From an uncultured Clostridia bacterium (GTDB lineage: Bacteria > Bacillota > Clostridia > TANB77 > CAG-508): DNA of 64,000 nucleotides. Position numbers and translations under genes: made by a program. This document shows, piece by piece, positions 45,768 through 53,614 of this stretch. Location of the stretch: the NCBI GenBank assembly GCA_934167095.1, contig CAKPKE010000006.1, positions 1 to 64,000 on the forward strand, read 5' to 3'. The notes below the pieces were generated by a model, which searched no databases, had not been told where the DNA came from, and saw nothing but the letters and a program-made list of their open reading frames with translations. Each line of letters begins with the position of its first letter. Position 1 is the stretch's first letter.

Positions 45768-48257
45768 ATGAGAGTTTTATTTGCTGTAAATAATGAAAAG
45801 GTTTCAGAAGCAATTATCAGAAAATATCAATCTATGTATAAAGAAATTATTTCTTGGAAAAATGTTTATTATTTCAACGCAATAATAAAAGAACTACAAA
45901 GAGATAAAACGTATGATAGAATAGTAATAGGCGAAGATTTAGAGGCTTATGCAAATAATAATTATGAAGTTATGGATAACTTCTTATTTGATAGGCTAGA
46001 CAGAATTAGTGATGAAGCAACTAATAGTAGTGGTGAGGATATTCCAATAATATTTATTGCAACAGATAGAAGAAATAAGGCAAATCCATTAATAATTAAA
46101 TTGTTTGGAATAGGCATTTATAATGCACTTATTGGAAATGACAGAAGTTACGAAAATGTATGCAAATTAATAGGAAAACCAAGAACTAAAAAAGAAGCTA
46201 AAATATATTATGGTATAGATAGCGATGATGTTGAAGAATACTCAGGTGGAACATCTGATACAGTTCCAGAAAATGAACTAGAAAGTATTATAAGATATTT
46301 TAACAAACTTGGAAAAGACGAAGATAGATATGTAAAAAGCTTTGATGAAATTACAGCTCAATATACAGATAATCAATTAAGAATAATTGCAGCTAAATTA
46401 CCATTAAGAGTAAAAGCTGTTCTTGAAGAAAGTTCTGATAAGTATAAGCAAGTAATGATTGGAAGTGTAAAAGGTCAAATAAATAACATAAAGAAAAAAG
46501 AAGAAAATCAAATAACTTCAAGAAATATCTCTAGTCCTTCTGGAAGAAATGCAATAGGACTTATAAATCATCAACCAAGTGGAATAAAACCAACAAAACC
46601 AGTTGTAATTCCTGGAACGGTTGATGTAAAGAACGTAAAGAAAGTTTATCAAAAAACTACAACTCAATCACAAGTTCAACCTGTAGAGCAAGTAACAAGA
46701 AAAGTAGAGTCTGTCCAACCAGCCCAAGAACCAATTGCTCAGCCTACTCCAAATATTGCTCAGCAAATACCACAAGTTGAGCCTATAATAGAAACTGAAC
46801 CAATTGTAGAACAACCAAAAAGAGGCAGAGGTAGACCTAAGAAAGTTGTAGAAGAACCAGTACAAGAAATAGTTCCAGTTCAAGAACTAGAACCTGTAGA
46901 ATTACCTATGGTAGAGGCAACAGAAGAACCAATGGTTAAACCAGAGCCTGTTGTAGAGCAACCAAAGAGAGGAAGAGGTAGACCTAAAAAGGTTGTTGAT
47001 GAACAAATATCAATACAACAAATTCAACCACAACCACAAAGTGAACCTGTAAATTTATTTGATATGACAGAAGAGCCTCAAGAAGAAATTGAAGAGACTC
47101 CAAATTTGTTTGATATGCCAAGTGAAGAACCTCAAATCTTACCAGGATTTGAAGAAGAACCAGAGCCAATTCAAAATAATAAATATGTGCCAGAAGTTGC
47201 AATGCCAATGCTAGAGCCAGAACCAGTTCAAAAATCAGTTGCAGAGCCAGAACCAATAAAAAATGAGCCTACACCAGTAATACAAAATACATATAATACA
47301 CCAATAAATAATATGGCTCCAAAAACAAATAGTTTACAAGCAACAAAAAATCAAGAAAAAGTTGATATATCTGGTCTTGTTGCACAAAATCAAAAAGTAG
47401 TAGCATTTGTAGGAACTTCAAAAAATGGAACATCATTCCTAGTAAATAATTTAGCAATGCTACTTTCTCAAAGAGGTATAAAAACAGCAATAGTAGATCT
47501 TACTAAAAATAGAAATTCATATTACATATATAACCAAAATGATGATACACTAAGAAGTAAATCTGCAAGATGTGCAGAAAACCTTAAAAATGGAATAATT
47601 GATGGAATTGAAGTTAACAAAAATTTTACTGTATTCACAGGTGTTCCTGGAGAAAATGGAGATTTTGATGATTGTGCAGCAATTCTACCAACTTTACTAA
47701 GGGGAGAATTTTCTGTAATATTATTAGATTGTGATTTTGAAACAAATATAAATTATTTTGCTAATGCAACTGAAATATATTTAGTTCAAACATTTGATAT
47801 ACTTACAATTCAACCATTAACAGCATTTTTAAATGATTTAAAATATAAAGGTGCAATAAATGAAAGTAAATTAAGAGTTGTAGTAAATAAATCTTTAAGA
47901 CTAAAGAAATTAACAACAGATATGATTATAGGTGGAATTTCATGTTATAATGATCCAGCTTCAACATATCAAAATTCGTTATTTAATAAAGCAACTATGA
48001 AATATGCAGAAATACCATTTGAAGAGCAAACTTATGCAAAATATCTTGAAAGATTAGCTGATTGTGAAGTAACATTAAATGGATATTCAAAATATTTCTT
48101 AGATGCGCTTGCAAAACTTGCAGATATGGTATATCCACTAATTGCTAATAATACATATAGACAACAACCAAGAAATTATAATGACTACAATAGCAATGCA
48201 CAACCAGGATTTAGAAGAATGAATGATACGCTAAATAAAATGCGACAAAATTACTAA
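45768..48257 (+). CDS. CpaE-like P-loop ATPase with AT-hook linker
   Basis: An 829-residue protein. Residues 1-240 form a receiver-like and helical region (MRVLFAVNNEKVSEAIIRKY). Residues 270-530 are a low-complexity linker rich in Pro, Glu, Gln and Val containing two AT-hook motifs, each KRGRGRPKK (near 350 and 404). Residues 535-790 are a MinD/CpaE-type domain with a deviant Walker A, VGTSKNGTSFLVNNLAMLL, and Walker B VILLDCDFE. CpaE proteins position Tad pili; AT-hooks bind AT-rich DNA minor groove in eukaryotes and some bacteria. No pilus ATPase gene is nearby. Confidence 0.72.
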   Translation: MRVLFAVNNEKVSEAIIRKYQSMYKEIISWKNVYYFNAIIKELQRDKTYDRIVIGEDLEAYANNNYEVMDNFLFDRLDRISDEATNSSGEDIPIIFIATDRRNKANPLIIKLFGIGIYNALIGNDRSYENVCKLIGKPRTKKEAKIYYGIDSDDVEEYSGGTSDTVPENELESIIRYFNKLGKDEDRYVKSFDEITAQYTDNQLRIIAAKLPLRVKAVLEESSDKYKQVMIGSVKGQINNIKKKEENQITSRNISSPSGRNAIGLINHQPSGIKPTKPVVIPGTVDVKNVKKVYQKTTTQSQVQPVEQVTRKVESVQPAQEPIAQPTPNIAQQIPQVEPIIETEPIVEQPKRGRGRPKKVVEEPVQEIVPVQELEPVELPMVEATEEPMVKPEPVVEQPKRGRGRPKKVVDEQISIQQIQPQPQSEPVNLFDMTEEPQEEIEETPNLFDMPSEEPQILPGFEEEPEPIQNNKYVPEVAMPMLEPEPVQKSVAEPEPIKNEPTPVIQNTYNTPINNMAPKTNSLQATKNQEKVDISGLVAQNQKVVAFVGTSKNGTSFLVNNLAMLLSQRGIKTAIVDLTKNRNSYYIYNQNDDTLRSKSARCAENLKNGIIDGIEVNKNFTVFTGVPGENGDFDDCAAILPTLLRGEFSVILLDCDFETNINYFANATEIYLVQTFDILTIQPLTAFLNDLKYKGAINESKLRVVVNKSLRLKKLTTDMIIGGISCYNDPASTYQNSLFNKATMKYAEIPFEEQTYAKYLERLADCEVTLNGYSKYFLDALAKLADMVYPLIANNTYRQQPRNYNDYNSNAQPGFRRMNDTLNKMRQNY

Positions 48258-48276
48258 CAAGAAGAGGTGATAATTT

Positions 48277-49365
48277 TTGATAATACTTATAATACTATTA
48301 TTAGTTGGAATAATAGTAGCACTTATGTTCTACAATATATCAATACATAAAAAAATAGATGCCTTTAAAAGTATAGATAAACAAATTGAAAGCTTAAATG
48401 TTCTACAGGATTTCATGAATACTATTAGTGAAAACTCTTCTGCTGATGAAAAGCTAAGAAAAATAAATGATATTCTAATTGAAAAATATGGAATAAAATA
48501 TTCAACAATAGTTGTATATAATGGTGCAGAATATGAAATTAAAGCATCAAATGTAGACCAAAAACATTGGGAAAATTTAAGAACTCTTCAACAAGAATCA
48601 ATATTTGCAGATAGCATAGAAACTGCAACACCTAAATATATAACAGTAAATAATGAAGGTGAAAAACTTCCTTATCAAAAAATGGAAATGGGACGAGCAA
48701 AATCTGCAATGTTCTTTCCTATATATATAGACAATGTATATTTAGGATACTGGATAATTGAAGGTGGACAACCACATGAGTTTGATAATGTGGATACAAC
48801 TATTTTGGAAGTTGTAAAAAATAATATAGTAGCTGTACTAAGGACAGTTGAAAATCAAAATATTGTAGAAAAAATTGTACGAGATGATGAATATTCTGAT
48901 CTAAAAACAGCAGAATATCTATATACAGAAGGTAAAAAGATAATAGATAAATATCCTGAATCAACAGTGTGTTTATTTAAAATTACAAATTTAGTAGAAG
49001 TAAATGAAAAAATAAGTAGAAAAACAGGTAACAAAGTAATATCAACAGTATGTAAAACTATAAAACAAGATTTAGCTGATGAATACATATTTGTAAGATA
49101 TATGGGACCTAAATTTGCAATAGTATTTTCAGGAATTGACATGAAAGCAGTTGCAGATTATATGGCAGGCGTGAAAGAAAAAGTTGAGTCACTTCAAATT
49201 GAACCTGCATCAGATTATGATGGAGAAGAAGAAAGTGTTTCACCAAAAATAAATATAGCTCTTGCCAAATACTATAAGGGAACACCACTTATAGGAGTTA
49301 CAAAAAAACTTGAAGAATATATAAATACAGCTGAAAAAGGCGAAAGTAATATTAATTGTTTATAA
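48277..49365 (+). CDS. TM-GAF protein with degenerate GGDEF domain
   Basis: A 362-residue protein: one N-terminal TM helix (residues 1-20), a GAF-like sensory domain (about 40-195; ILIEKYGIKYSTIVVYNG, then SAMFFPIYIDNVYLGYWIIEGG), and a C-terminal domain with GGDEF topology in which the catalytic loop reads YMGPKFAIVFSG. The GG(D/E)EF residues are missing, so it should not make cyclic di-GMP; it may bind a ligand. The start is TTG 48277 preceded by AAGAGGTGA. It follows the CpaE-like gene by 19 bp and probably belongs to the same operon. Confidence 0.72.
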   Translation: MIILIILLLVGIIVALMFYNISIHKKIDAFKSIDKQIESLNVLQDFMNTISENSSADEKLRKINDILIEKYGIKYSTIVVYNGAEYEIKASNVDQKHWENLRTLQQESIFADSIETATPKYITVNNEGEKLPYQKMEMGRAKSAMFFPIYIDNVYLGYWIIEGGQPHEFDNVDTTILEVVKNNIVAVLRTVENQNIVEKIVRDDEYSDLKTAEYLYTEGKKIIDKYPESTVCLFKITNLVEVNEKISRKTGNKVISTVCKTIKQDLADEYIFVRYMGPKFAIVFSGIDMKAVADYMAGVKEKVESLQIEPASDYDGEEESVSPKINIALAKYYKGTPLIGVTKKLEEYINTAEKGESNINCL

Positions 49366-49400
49366 ACTTACTCTAAAAAGAGTAATAGAATGGAGGTTTT

Positions 49401-49652
49401 ATGGTTACAGACGAAACAGTAAGCTTTAATGTAGAAAAGGAAAAAAACGAAAGGACTAAAGAAATATTAAAGCAAGTATATAGTGCATTGTCAGAAAAAG
49501 GATATAATCCAATAAATCAATTAGTTGGATATATATTATCAGGGGACCCAACATATATTACAAGTCACAATAACGCAAGAAAGCTAATAAGACAAATCGA
49601 AAGAGATGAATTATTAGAAGAAATGGTAAAAACATATATAGGATTGGAATAA
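49401..49652 (+). CDS. ireB: IreB family regulatory phosphoprotein (UPF0297)
   Basis: An 83-residue protein matching IreB: VTDETVSFNVEKEKNERTKEILKQVYSAL, and the highly conserved GYNPINQLVGYILSGDPTYITSHNNARK, both condensed patterns. In Enterococcus IreB is phosphorylated by the PASTA kinase IreK. The order ireB-ruvX-DUF1292 is conserved across Firmicutes. A TGGAGG site precedes the ATG. Confidence 0.95.
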   Translation: MVTDETVSFNVEKEKNERTKEILKQVYSALSEKGYNPINQLVGYILSGDPTYITSHNNARKLIRQIERDELLEEMVKTYIGLE

Positions 49653-49655
49653 TAA

Positions 49656-50075
49656 ATGAGAACACTAGGAATTGATTATGGAGATGCAAGAGTCGGATTA
49701 GCTATTACAGATCCGTTAGGAATAACAGCACAAGGATTAGAAACAATTCACCATCAAGGAAATGACAAAATTGTATTAAAAAGACTAGAAGAAATAATGA
49801 GCGAATATGAAATTGACACATTTGCAATCGGAATGCCTTTTAATATGAATGGAACTAAAACTGAAAGAGCTGAAGTAACTGAAAAATTTATACACAAACT
49901 AAAATGCAAATTTAATAAAATAAATATTGTACCAGTAGATGAAAGATTAACAACAGTTGCAGCACATAAAACAATGAACTTTTTAAATGTAAATAAACAT
50001 AAAAAAAGAGATATTGTTGATACAATTTCTGCTGTCTACATATTAGAATCTTATATGAAAATGAATGAAAAATAA
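49656..50075 (+). CDS. ruvX: Holliday junction resolvase RuvX (YqgF)
   Basis: A 139-residue RNase H-fold nuclease, acting on Holliday junctions and/or pre-16S rRNA. MRTLGIDYGDARVGLAITDPLG carries the first catalytic aspartate, IGMPFNMNGTKTERA the middle motif, and VDERLTTVAAH and KKRDIVDTISAVYILE the C-terminal acidic residues. Complete. The gap after ireB is three bases. Confidence 0.96.
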   Translation: MRTLGIDYGDARVGLAITDPLGITAQGLETIHHQGNDKIVLKRLEEIMSEYEIDTFAIGMPFNMNGTKTERAEVTEKFIHKLKCKFNKINIVPVDERLTTVAAHKTMNFLNVNKHKKRDIVDTISAVYILESYMKMNEK

Positions 50076-50127
50076 AAAGTTCTTAATATGCATCTAGTAA
50101 AACTAGATAAACAATAAAAGAAAAAGG

Positions 50128-50160
50128 AAAGGAGCGTATAGAAGTTTATAGCTTCTATAC
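50128..50160 (+). promoter_or_regulatory. Hairpin between ribosome binding site and start codon of DUF1292 gene
   Basis: AAAGGAG (50128-50134) is 36 bases from ATG 50171, too far for direct use. Between them GTATAGAAG (50136-50144) and CTTCTATAC (50152-50160) form a perfect 9-bp stem with a 7-base loop. Folding it leaves an effective spacing of about 11 bases. No other good ribosome binding site is present. Confidence 0.7.
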
Positions 50161-50170
50161 AAAAAATAAG

Positions 50171-50449
50171 ATGGATGAAAATATAATAGTATTAAATGAT
50201 GAAGAAGGAAAAGAGGTTAAATTTGAATTTTTAGATTTAATAGAACTTGATGATGAGGAATATGTAGTATTATTACCTGCTGACGAAGAATCTGATGAGC
50301 CAGGTGAAGTAGTAATATTAAAAGTTGAAGATACAGATTCAGATAGTGATGAAGAATCTTATGTTGGAGTAGAAGATGAAGAAGTTTTAAACAGAGTATT
50401 CCAAGCATTCAAAGATAAATTTAAAGATGAATTCGATTTTGTAGACTAA
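50171..50449 (+). CDS. DUF1292 (UPF0473) protein
   Basis: A 92-residue, strongly acidic protein of the YrzB family: IIVLNDEEGKEVKFEFLDLIELDDEEYVVLLP at the start and a C-terminal EDEEVLNRVFQAFKDKF. Function unknown; always found near ireB and ruvX in Firmicutes. Translation initiation seems to depend on a hairpin that brings the ribosome binding site closer to the ATG. Confidence 0.93.
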   Translation: MDENIIVLNDEEGKEVKFEFLDLIELDDEEYVVLLPADEESDEPGEVVILKVEDTDSDSDEESYVGVEDEEVLNRVFQAFKDKFKDEFDFVD

Positions 50450-50472
50450 TGAAAAAATAGGAGGAAAAAATA

Positions 50473-50937
50473 ATGCAAAAATTTAGCACATGGATGATTT
50501 TAGCAATAGCAGTAGTATTTTGGATTTTAAGAATAATTGCTTCATATACAAATGCAATGGCAATAGATTTCATGGTAAAACCAATAAATGAAGAAATAGA
50601 AATTGCTTTATTATTTGTTGCATTATTTTGTTTTGTATTAATAGCTAAAAGAAAGCTCTTAGGGATAATTGTATATATTGTAGCTTATTGGGGATATTTT
50701 GGAGCAGATTTAATTAAGGCAATAATGGATATAAATTCTCTAAGCTTTGATTATGTAAGTGCATTATTTTCACTAGTTGGAGTTGCGCTTCCGGCATTTG
50801 CTTTATTTGATTGGTTACTTGATAGAAATAAGCAAGTACATCCAGTTGATAAAAAAACAGATTGGTTTTATAAAAATAAGGAATATGACAGAAAACTAGA
50901 TGAAAGAGCTGACAAAAATAATTATAGAACATTATAA
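50473..50937 (+). CDS. Hypothetical four-TM membrane protein
   Basis: A 154-residue membrane protein not recognised. Hydrophobic helices at about residues 7-30, 40-57, 62-80 and 92-115 are followed by a 35-residue basic, charged cytoplasmic tail (DKKTDWFYKNKEYDRKLDERA). An AGGAGG site lies before the ATG. Its short distance to DUF1292 (23 bp) suggests co-transcription. Confidence 0.75.
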   Translation: MQKFSTWMILAIAVVFWILRIIASYTNAMAIDFMVKPINEEIEIALLFVALFCFVLIAKRKLLGIIVYIVAYWGYFGADLIKAIMDINSLSFDYVSALFSLVGVALPAFALFDWLLDRNKQVHPVDKKTDWFYKNKEYDRKLDERADKNNYRTL

Positions 50938-50940
50938 AAT

Positions 50941-50978
50941 AAAAATGCTAAAGTATTTTTTTGCTTTAGCATTTTTTA
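50941..50978 (+). terminator. Terminator after the four-TM gene
   Basis: AAAAATGCTAAAG pairs with CTTTAGCATTTTT, followed by T. Perfect stem. Confidence 0.9.
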
Positions 50979-51004
50979 TAGTTCTAATTAAATATAAATA
51001 TTAT

Positions 51005-51066
51005 AAAAAAGACCTGTGATAGGTTGCGACTGCTGTATAGCAGAGCTTTACCTATTACGGGTCCTT
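51005..51066 (-). terminator. Complex terminator of the atypical minus-strand gene
   Basis: On the minus strand GACCCGTAATAGGT pairs with ACCTATCACAGGTC (two mismatches) around an inner CTGCTATACAGCAG hairpin, ending in TTTTTT. More GC-rich and elaborate than other terminators here. Confidence 0.8.
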
Positions 51067-51078
51067 TTGCAAGATGGT

Positions 51079-51450
51079 TTAGATTTGACCGATGTACTTA
51101 ACTCCGTGCTCTTTGGTCTCAAAACAATGCTGGTCAATAATGGCCCAAATTATGCTATAAGGGCGTTGTAACTTAAGTACTCGATTGTTTTCATGCGGGT
51201 TCATAGTAAGAAGTTTGTACTCGATGAGAGGAACATCTTGCGTACGGTTGATTTCAGAGTGAATCGTAAAAGATTCCACCTGAGGGATGATGTCAACTAA
51301 CCGAGTTGCATTTTGATTGCAATCAGGGTACCATGAGATGATTTTTTTCATCTTGTCAAGGAAAACATTGCGGTCAATTGTGCCCAAGTAAGTAATACCA
51401 TCTTCAGAATAGAAGAGCAGAATGCTTACAGGTGCTTTCTTTTCTTGCAT
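51079..51450 (-). CDS. Hypothetical protein of atypical composition, attenuator-controlled
   Basis: A 123-residue soluble alpha/beta protein, not recognised (MQEKKAPVSILLFYSEDGIT at the start; ending ETKEHGVKYIGQI). Codon use is clearly richer in G+C than its neighbours and it has an in-frame CGG (NAT-R-LVDI). The start ATG 51450 has GGAGG 7 bases upstream; an in-frame TTG at 51465 overlaps the site. Upstream is an attenuator-like leader; downstream a complex terminator. It appears to be an acquired single-gene cassette, like the gene at 24548. Confidence 0.75.
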   Translation of the reverse strand: MQEKKAPVSILLFYSEDGITYLGTIDRNVFLDKMKKIISWYPDCNQNATRLVDIIPQVESFTIHSEINRTQDVPLIEYKLLTMNPHENNRVLKLQRPYSIIWAIIDQHCFETKEHGVKYIGQI

Positions 51451-51474
51451 AAGCTGTACCTCCAATAATTTATT

Positions 51475-51526
51475 AAAAAAATCAAAGGTAAGCTTAAATC
51501 AAACCTTTGACTTTTTTCAAAGGTTT
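51475..51526 (-). promoter_or_regulatory. Transcription attenuator-like leader
   Basis: In minus-strand order: AAACCTTTGA (51526-51517), TCAAAGGTTT (51510-51501), ACCTTTGA (51489-51482), then seven T (51481-51475). Segments 1 and 2 pair perfectly; segments 2 and 3 pair and are followed by the T-run. These are mutually exclusive hairpins, antiterminator and terminator. A TATAAT is at 51555-51550 on the same strand. Confidence 0.7.
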
Positions 51527-51708
51527 AAAAATAAATCTTTTGAAAAAATATTATAACACAAAATTTACCAATATACTAGTGATTATTATAAAAAAATGAT
51601 ATAATTCAAATTGATAAAAATTAATACAAATTAAAATAAGAAAAGATTAATGCATATTTTAATTCCGACCTAAATTAAGTAGTAAATATAAATGGAAAGG
51701 AAGTTGTA

Positions 51709-52311
51709 ATGAAAGAATTAGTTTTTGCAACAGGAAATCAAGCAAAAATAGCAAGATTTTTTGATAAGCTACAAAAGGAAGATATTAAACTAGAATCAAT
51801 AAAAGAACTTAATATAAAACTAGATTGCGAAGAAAATGGAAAAAATGCTGTCGAAAATGCTTTAATTAAAGCAAGATGCTGTCATGAAAAGTGCAAGAAT
51901 GCAGTAATTGGAATGGACGACACTTTGTACATGGAAGGAGTTCCAGAAGATAAACAACCAGGTCTATTTGTAAGAAGAGTTAATGGAAAAACTTTAAATG
52001 ATGAAGAAATGATTGAACATTATAAAAATTTAGTGGATGAATATGGACAGGATGGAAAGATTAATTGTAAATGGATATATGGTTTAGCAATAATTGATGA
52101 AACAGGAAAAGAAAGTACATATACTTGGGAAAAAGCTGATTTTTACATGGTTAACAAAGTTTCTGATAAAATTAATCCAGGTTATCCATTAAATTCTATA
52201 TCAAAATATAAAAAATTAGATAAATATTTTACAGATATTACAGAGGACGAAAAAGAACGAATAAAAGTTGATGAGTCTGATGTCATAAATTTTATAAAAA
52301 ATCATATTTAA
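51709..52311 (+). CDS. RdgB/HAM1-family non-canonical purine NTP pyrophosphatase
   Basis: A 200-residue house-cleaning enzyme that hydrolyses ITP, dITP and XTP. Family motifs: FATGNQAKIARF at the start, NGKNAVENALIKARCC near residue 44, AVIGMDDTLYMEGVPEDKQPGLF near 64 (the usual DSGL is DDTL here) and a C-terminal DITEDEKERI in place of the common SHR motif region. The family call is good; the substitutions in normally conserved positions mean the substrate may differ. It precedes the pyrophosphatase-like fusion by 9 bp, which fits because the reaction releases PPi. Confidence 0.82.
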   Translation: MKELVFATGNQAKIARFFDKLQKEDIKLESIKELNIKLDCEENGKNAVENALIKARCCHEKCKNAVIGMDDTLYMEGVPEDKQPGLFVRRVNGKTLNDEEMIEHYKNLVDEYGQDGKINCKWIYGLAIIDETGKESTYTWEKADFYMVNKVSDKINPGYPLNSISKYKKLDKYFTDITEDEKERIKVDESDVINFIKNHI

Positions 52312-52320
52312 GGAGGGAGT

Positions 52321-53046
52321 ATGGATACAAAAATTTTTTTAAATCAAAATGTAAAAGTAATAATTGATAGAAAAATGGGAAGTAGACACCCAAAACACGG
52401 ATTTATTTATCCTGTTAATTATGGTTTTATTCCTAATACTGTAAGTGGAGATGGAGAAGAATTAGATTGCTATGTTTTAGGTGTATTTGAACCAGTTGAA
52501 GAATTTGAAGGCAAATGTATTGCAATAATTCATAGACTAAATGATGATGACGATAAATTGGTAATAGTTCCTAATGACAGGAATTTTTCGAATAAAGAAA
52601 TTGATGCATTAACAGAATTTCAAGAAAAATTCTTTAAGCATGTAATAATAAGAAATGATGTTGAATTTAATAGTTTAATACCAGAACTAAGTGTATCAGA
52701 CATAAATAAAAGCAAGGCATTTTATTTAAGTTTAGGATTTGAAGTAAAATATGAGAGAGTAGAAGATAAATTTTGCTTTTTACAGTTGGAAGAAAATCAA
52801 ATCATGATTGAAGAAGAAAATGAAAACTGGAATGTTGGAAAACTAGAAAAGCCTTATGGTAGAGGAATAAATCTTAGCATGGCAGTATCTGATGTAGAAA
52901 AAATGTATAATGAATTAAAAGATAAAAAAATAAAATTTTTTAAAGAGTTAGAAATTCATGAATATAGAGTAAATGAAAAAGTTTCAAAAGATATGGAATT
53001 TCTTATTCAAGATCCAGATGGATATTTACTAAGATTTAATAATTAA
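52321..53046 (+). CDS. Inorganic pyrophosphatase-like protein fused to a glyoxalase/VOC domain
   Basis: A 241-residue two-domain protein. Residues 1-115 resemble a compact inorganic diphosphatase: RHPKHGFIYPVNYGFIPN, SGDGEELDCYVLGVFEP (metal ligands D/E) and LNDDDDKLVIVP. Residues 118-241 form a VOC (bleomycin-resistance/glyoxalase) domain: LIPELSVSDINKSKAFYLSLGF and MEFLIQDPDGYLLRF. The fusion is read through one continuous frame. An AGGAGGG site precedes the ATG. Functional link of the two domains unknown. Confidence 0.82.
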   Translation: MDTKIFLNQNVKVIIDRKMGSRHPKHGFIYPVNYGFIPNTVSGDGEELDCYVLGVFEPVEEFEGKCIAIIHRLNDDDDKLVIVPNDRNFSNKEIDALTEFQEKFFKHVIIRNDVEFNSLIPELSVSDINKSKAFYLSLGFEVKYERVEDKFCFLQLEENQIMIEEENENWNVGKLEKPYGRGINLSMAVSDVEKMYNELKDKKIKFFKELEIHEYRVNEKVSKDMEFLIQDPDGYLLRFNN

Positions 53047-53063
53047 ATTTACAAAAGAGTAAA

Positions 53064-53096
53064 AAGCAAGTGGTTAGTTGAAAATCACTTGTTTTT
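53064..53096 (+). terminator. Terminator after the pyrophosphatase/VOC gene
   Basis: CAAGTG pairs with CACTTG, loop 13 bases, followed by TTTTT. Confidence 0.65.
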
Positions 53097-53185
53097 ATGG
53101 TAAAATATAGAAGTATTGGATGAGAAAAAATATTGGAAAATTAAGCTGTAAGGGAAAAATTATAAATGTTATACTGATAATATAA

Positions 53186-53280
53186 GTTTACATTTAAAGC
53201 ATATATTTGAAGAGAATGAATTAGACAAAAATTCAGTTACCGAGAAATGCTCGTTAACTGCTGATGATGGAAAAATATAA
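53186..53280 (+). pseudogene. RhuM-family gene fragment
   Basis: Translates as HLKHIFEENELDKNSVTEKC.. ending ADDGKI and TAA, closely matching residues in the intact RhuM gene downstream (HLKNIFEENELDKNSV and APDGK). No start or remaining domain is present. It is a remnant of an older RhuM insertion upstream of rbgA. Confidence 0.75.
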
Positions 53281-53305
53281 AATAGAAATTTAGGAGTGTG
53301 GTTAA

Positions 53306-53614
53306 ATGGCAAAATATACTTTTGAGGAAATAAAAACATTGTTATTAAAAAGTATAAATGAAGATCATCTTGAGGCAGAGTTAAGTTTGATATTTAAAAA
53401 TAAACCAAATGAATATATGATTATTATTTATGACGATCATTGTTCATTCCAAAGATGTGGATCACTTCAAGAACAAAGTGAAGAATATGACTACAAAACA
53501 TTAGATGAGTTGTATAAAGCACAACAAGTTGATAATATCATTTTAGAAAGGGATTGGAATAATATCATTGAATTTGATTGTGCAGATTTTGAAGTGTTGG
53601 GTTATTGGAAATGA
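53306..53614 (+). CDS. Hypothetical 102-residue protein
   Basis: A small acidic alpha/beta protein (MAKYTFEEIKTLLLKSINED to FDCADFEVLGYWK) not recognised. A TAGGAGTG site precedes the ATG. Its 3' end overlaps the RhuM gene start by four bases (ATG 53611), suggesting a module acquired together with it. Confidence 0.65.
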   Translation: MAKYTFEEIKTLLLKSINEDHLEAELSLIFKNKPNEYMIIIYDDHCSFQRCGSLQEQSEEYDYKTLDELYKAQQVDNIILERDWNNIIEFDCADFEVLGYWK

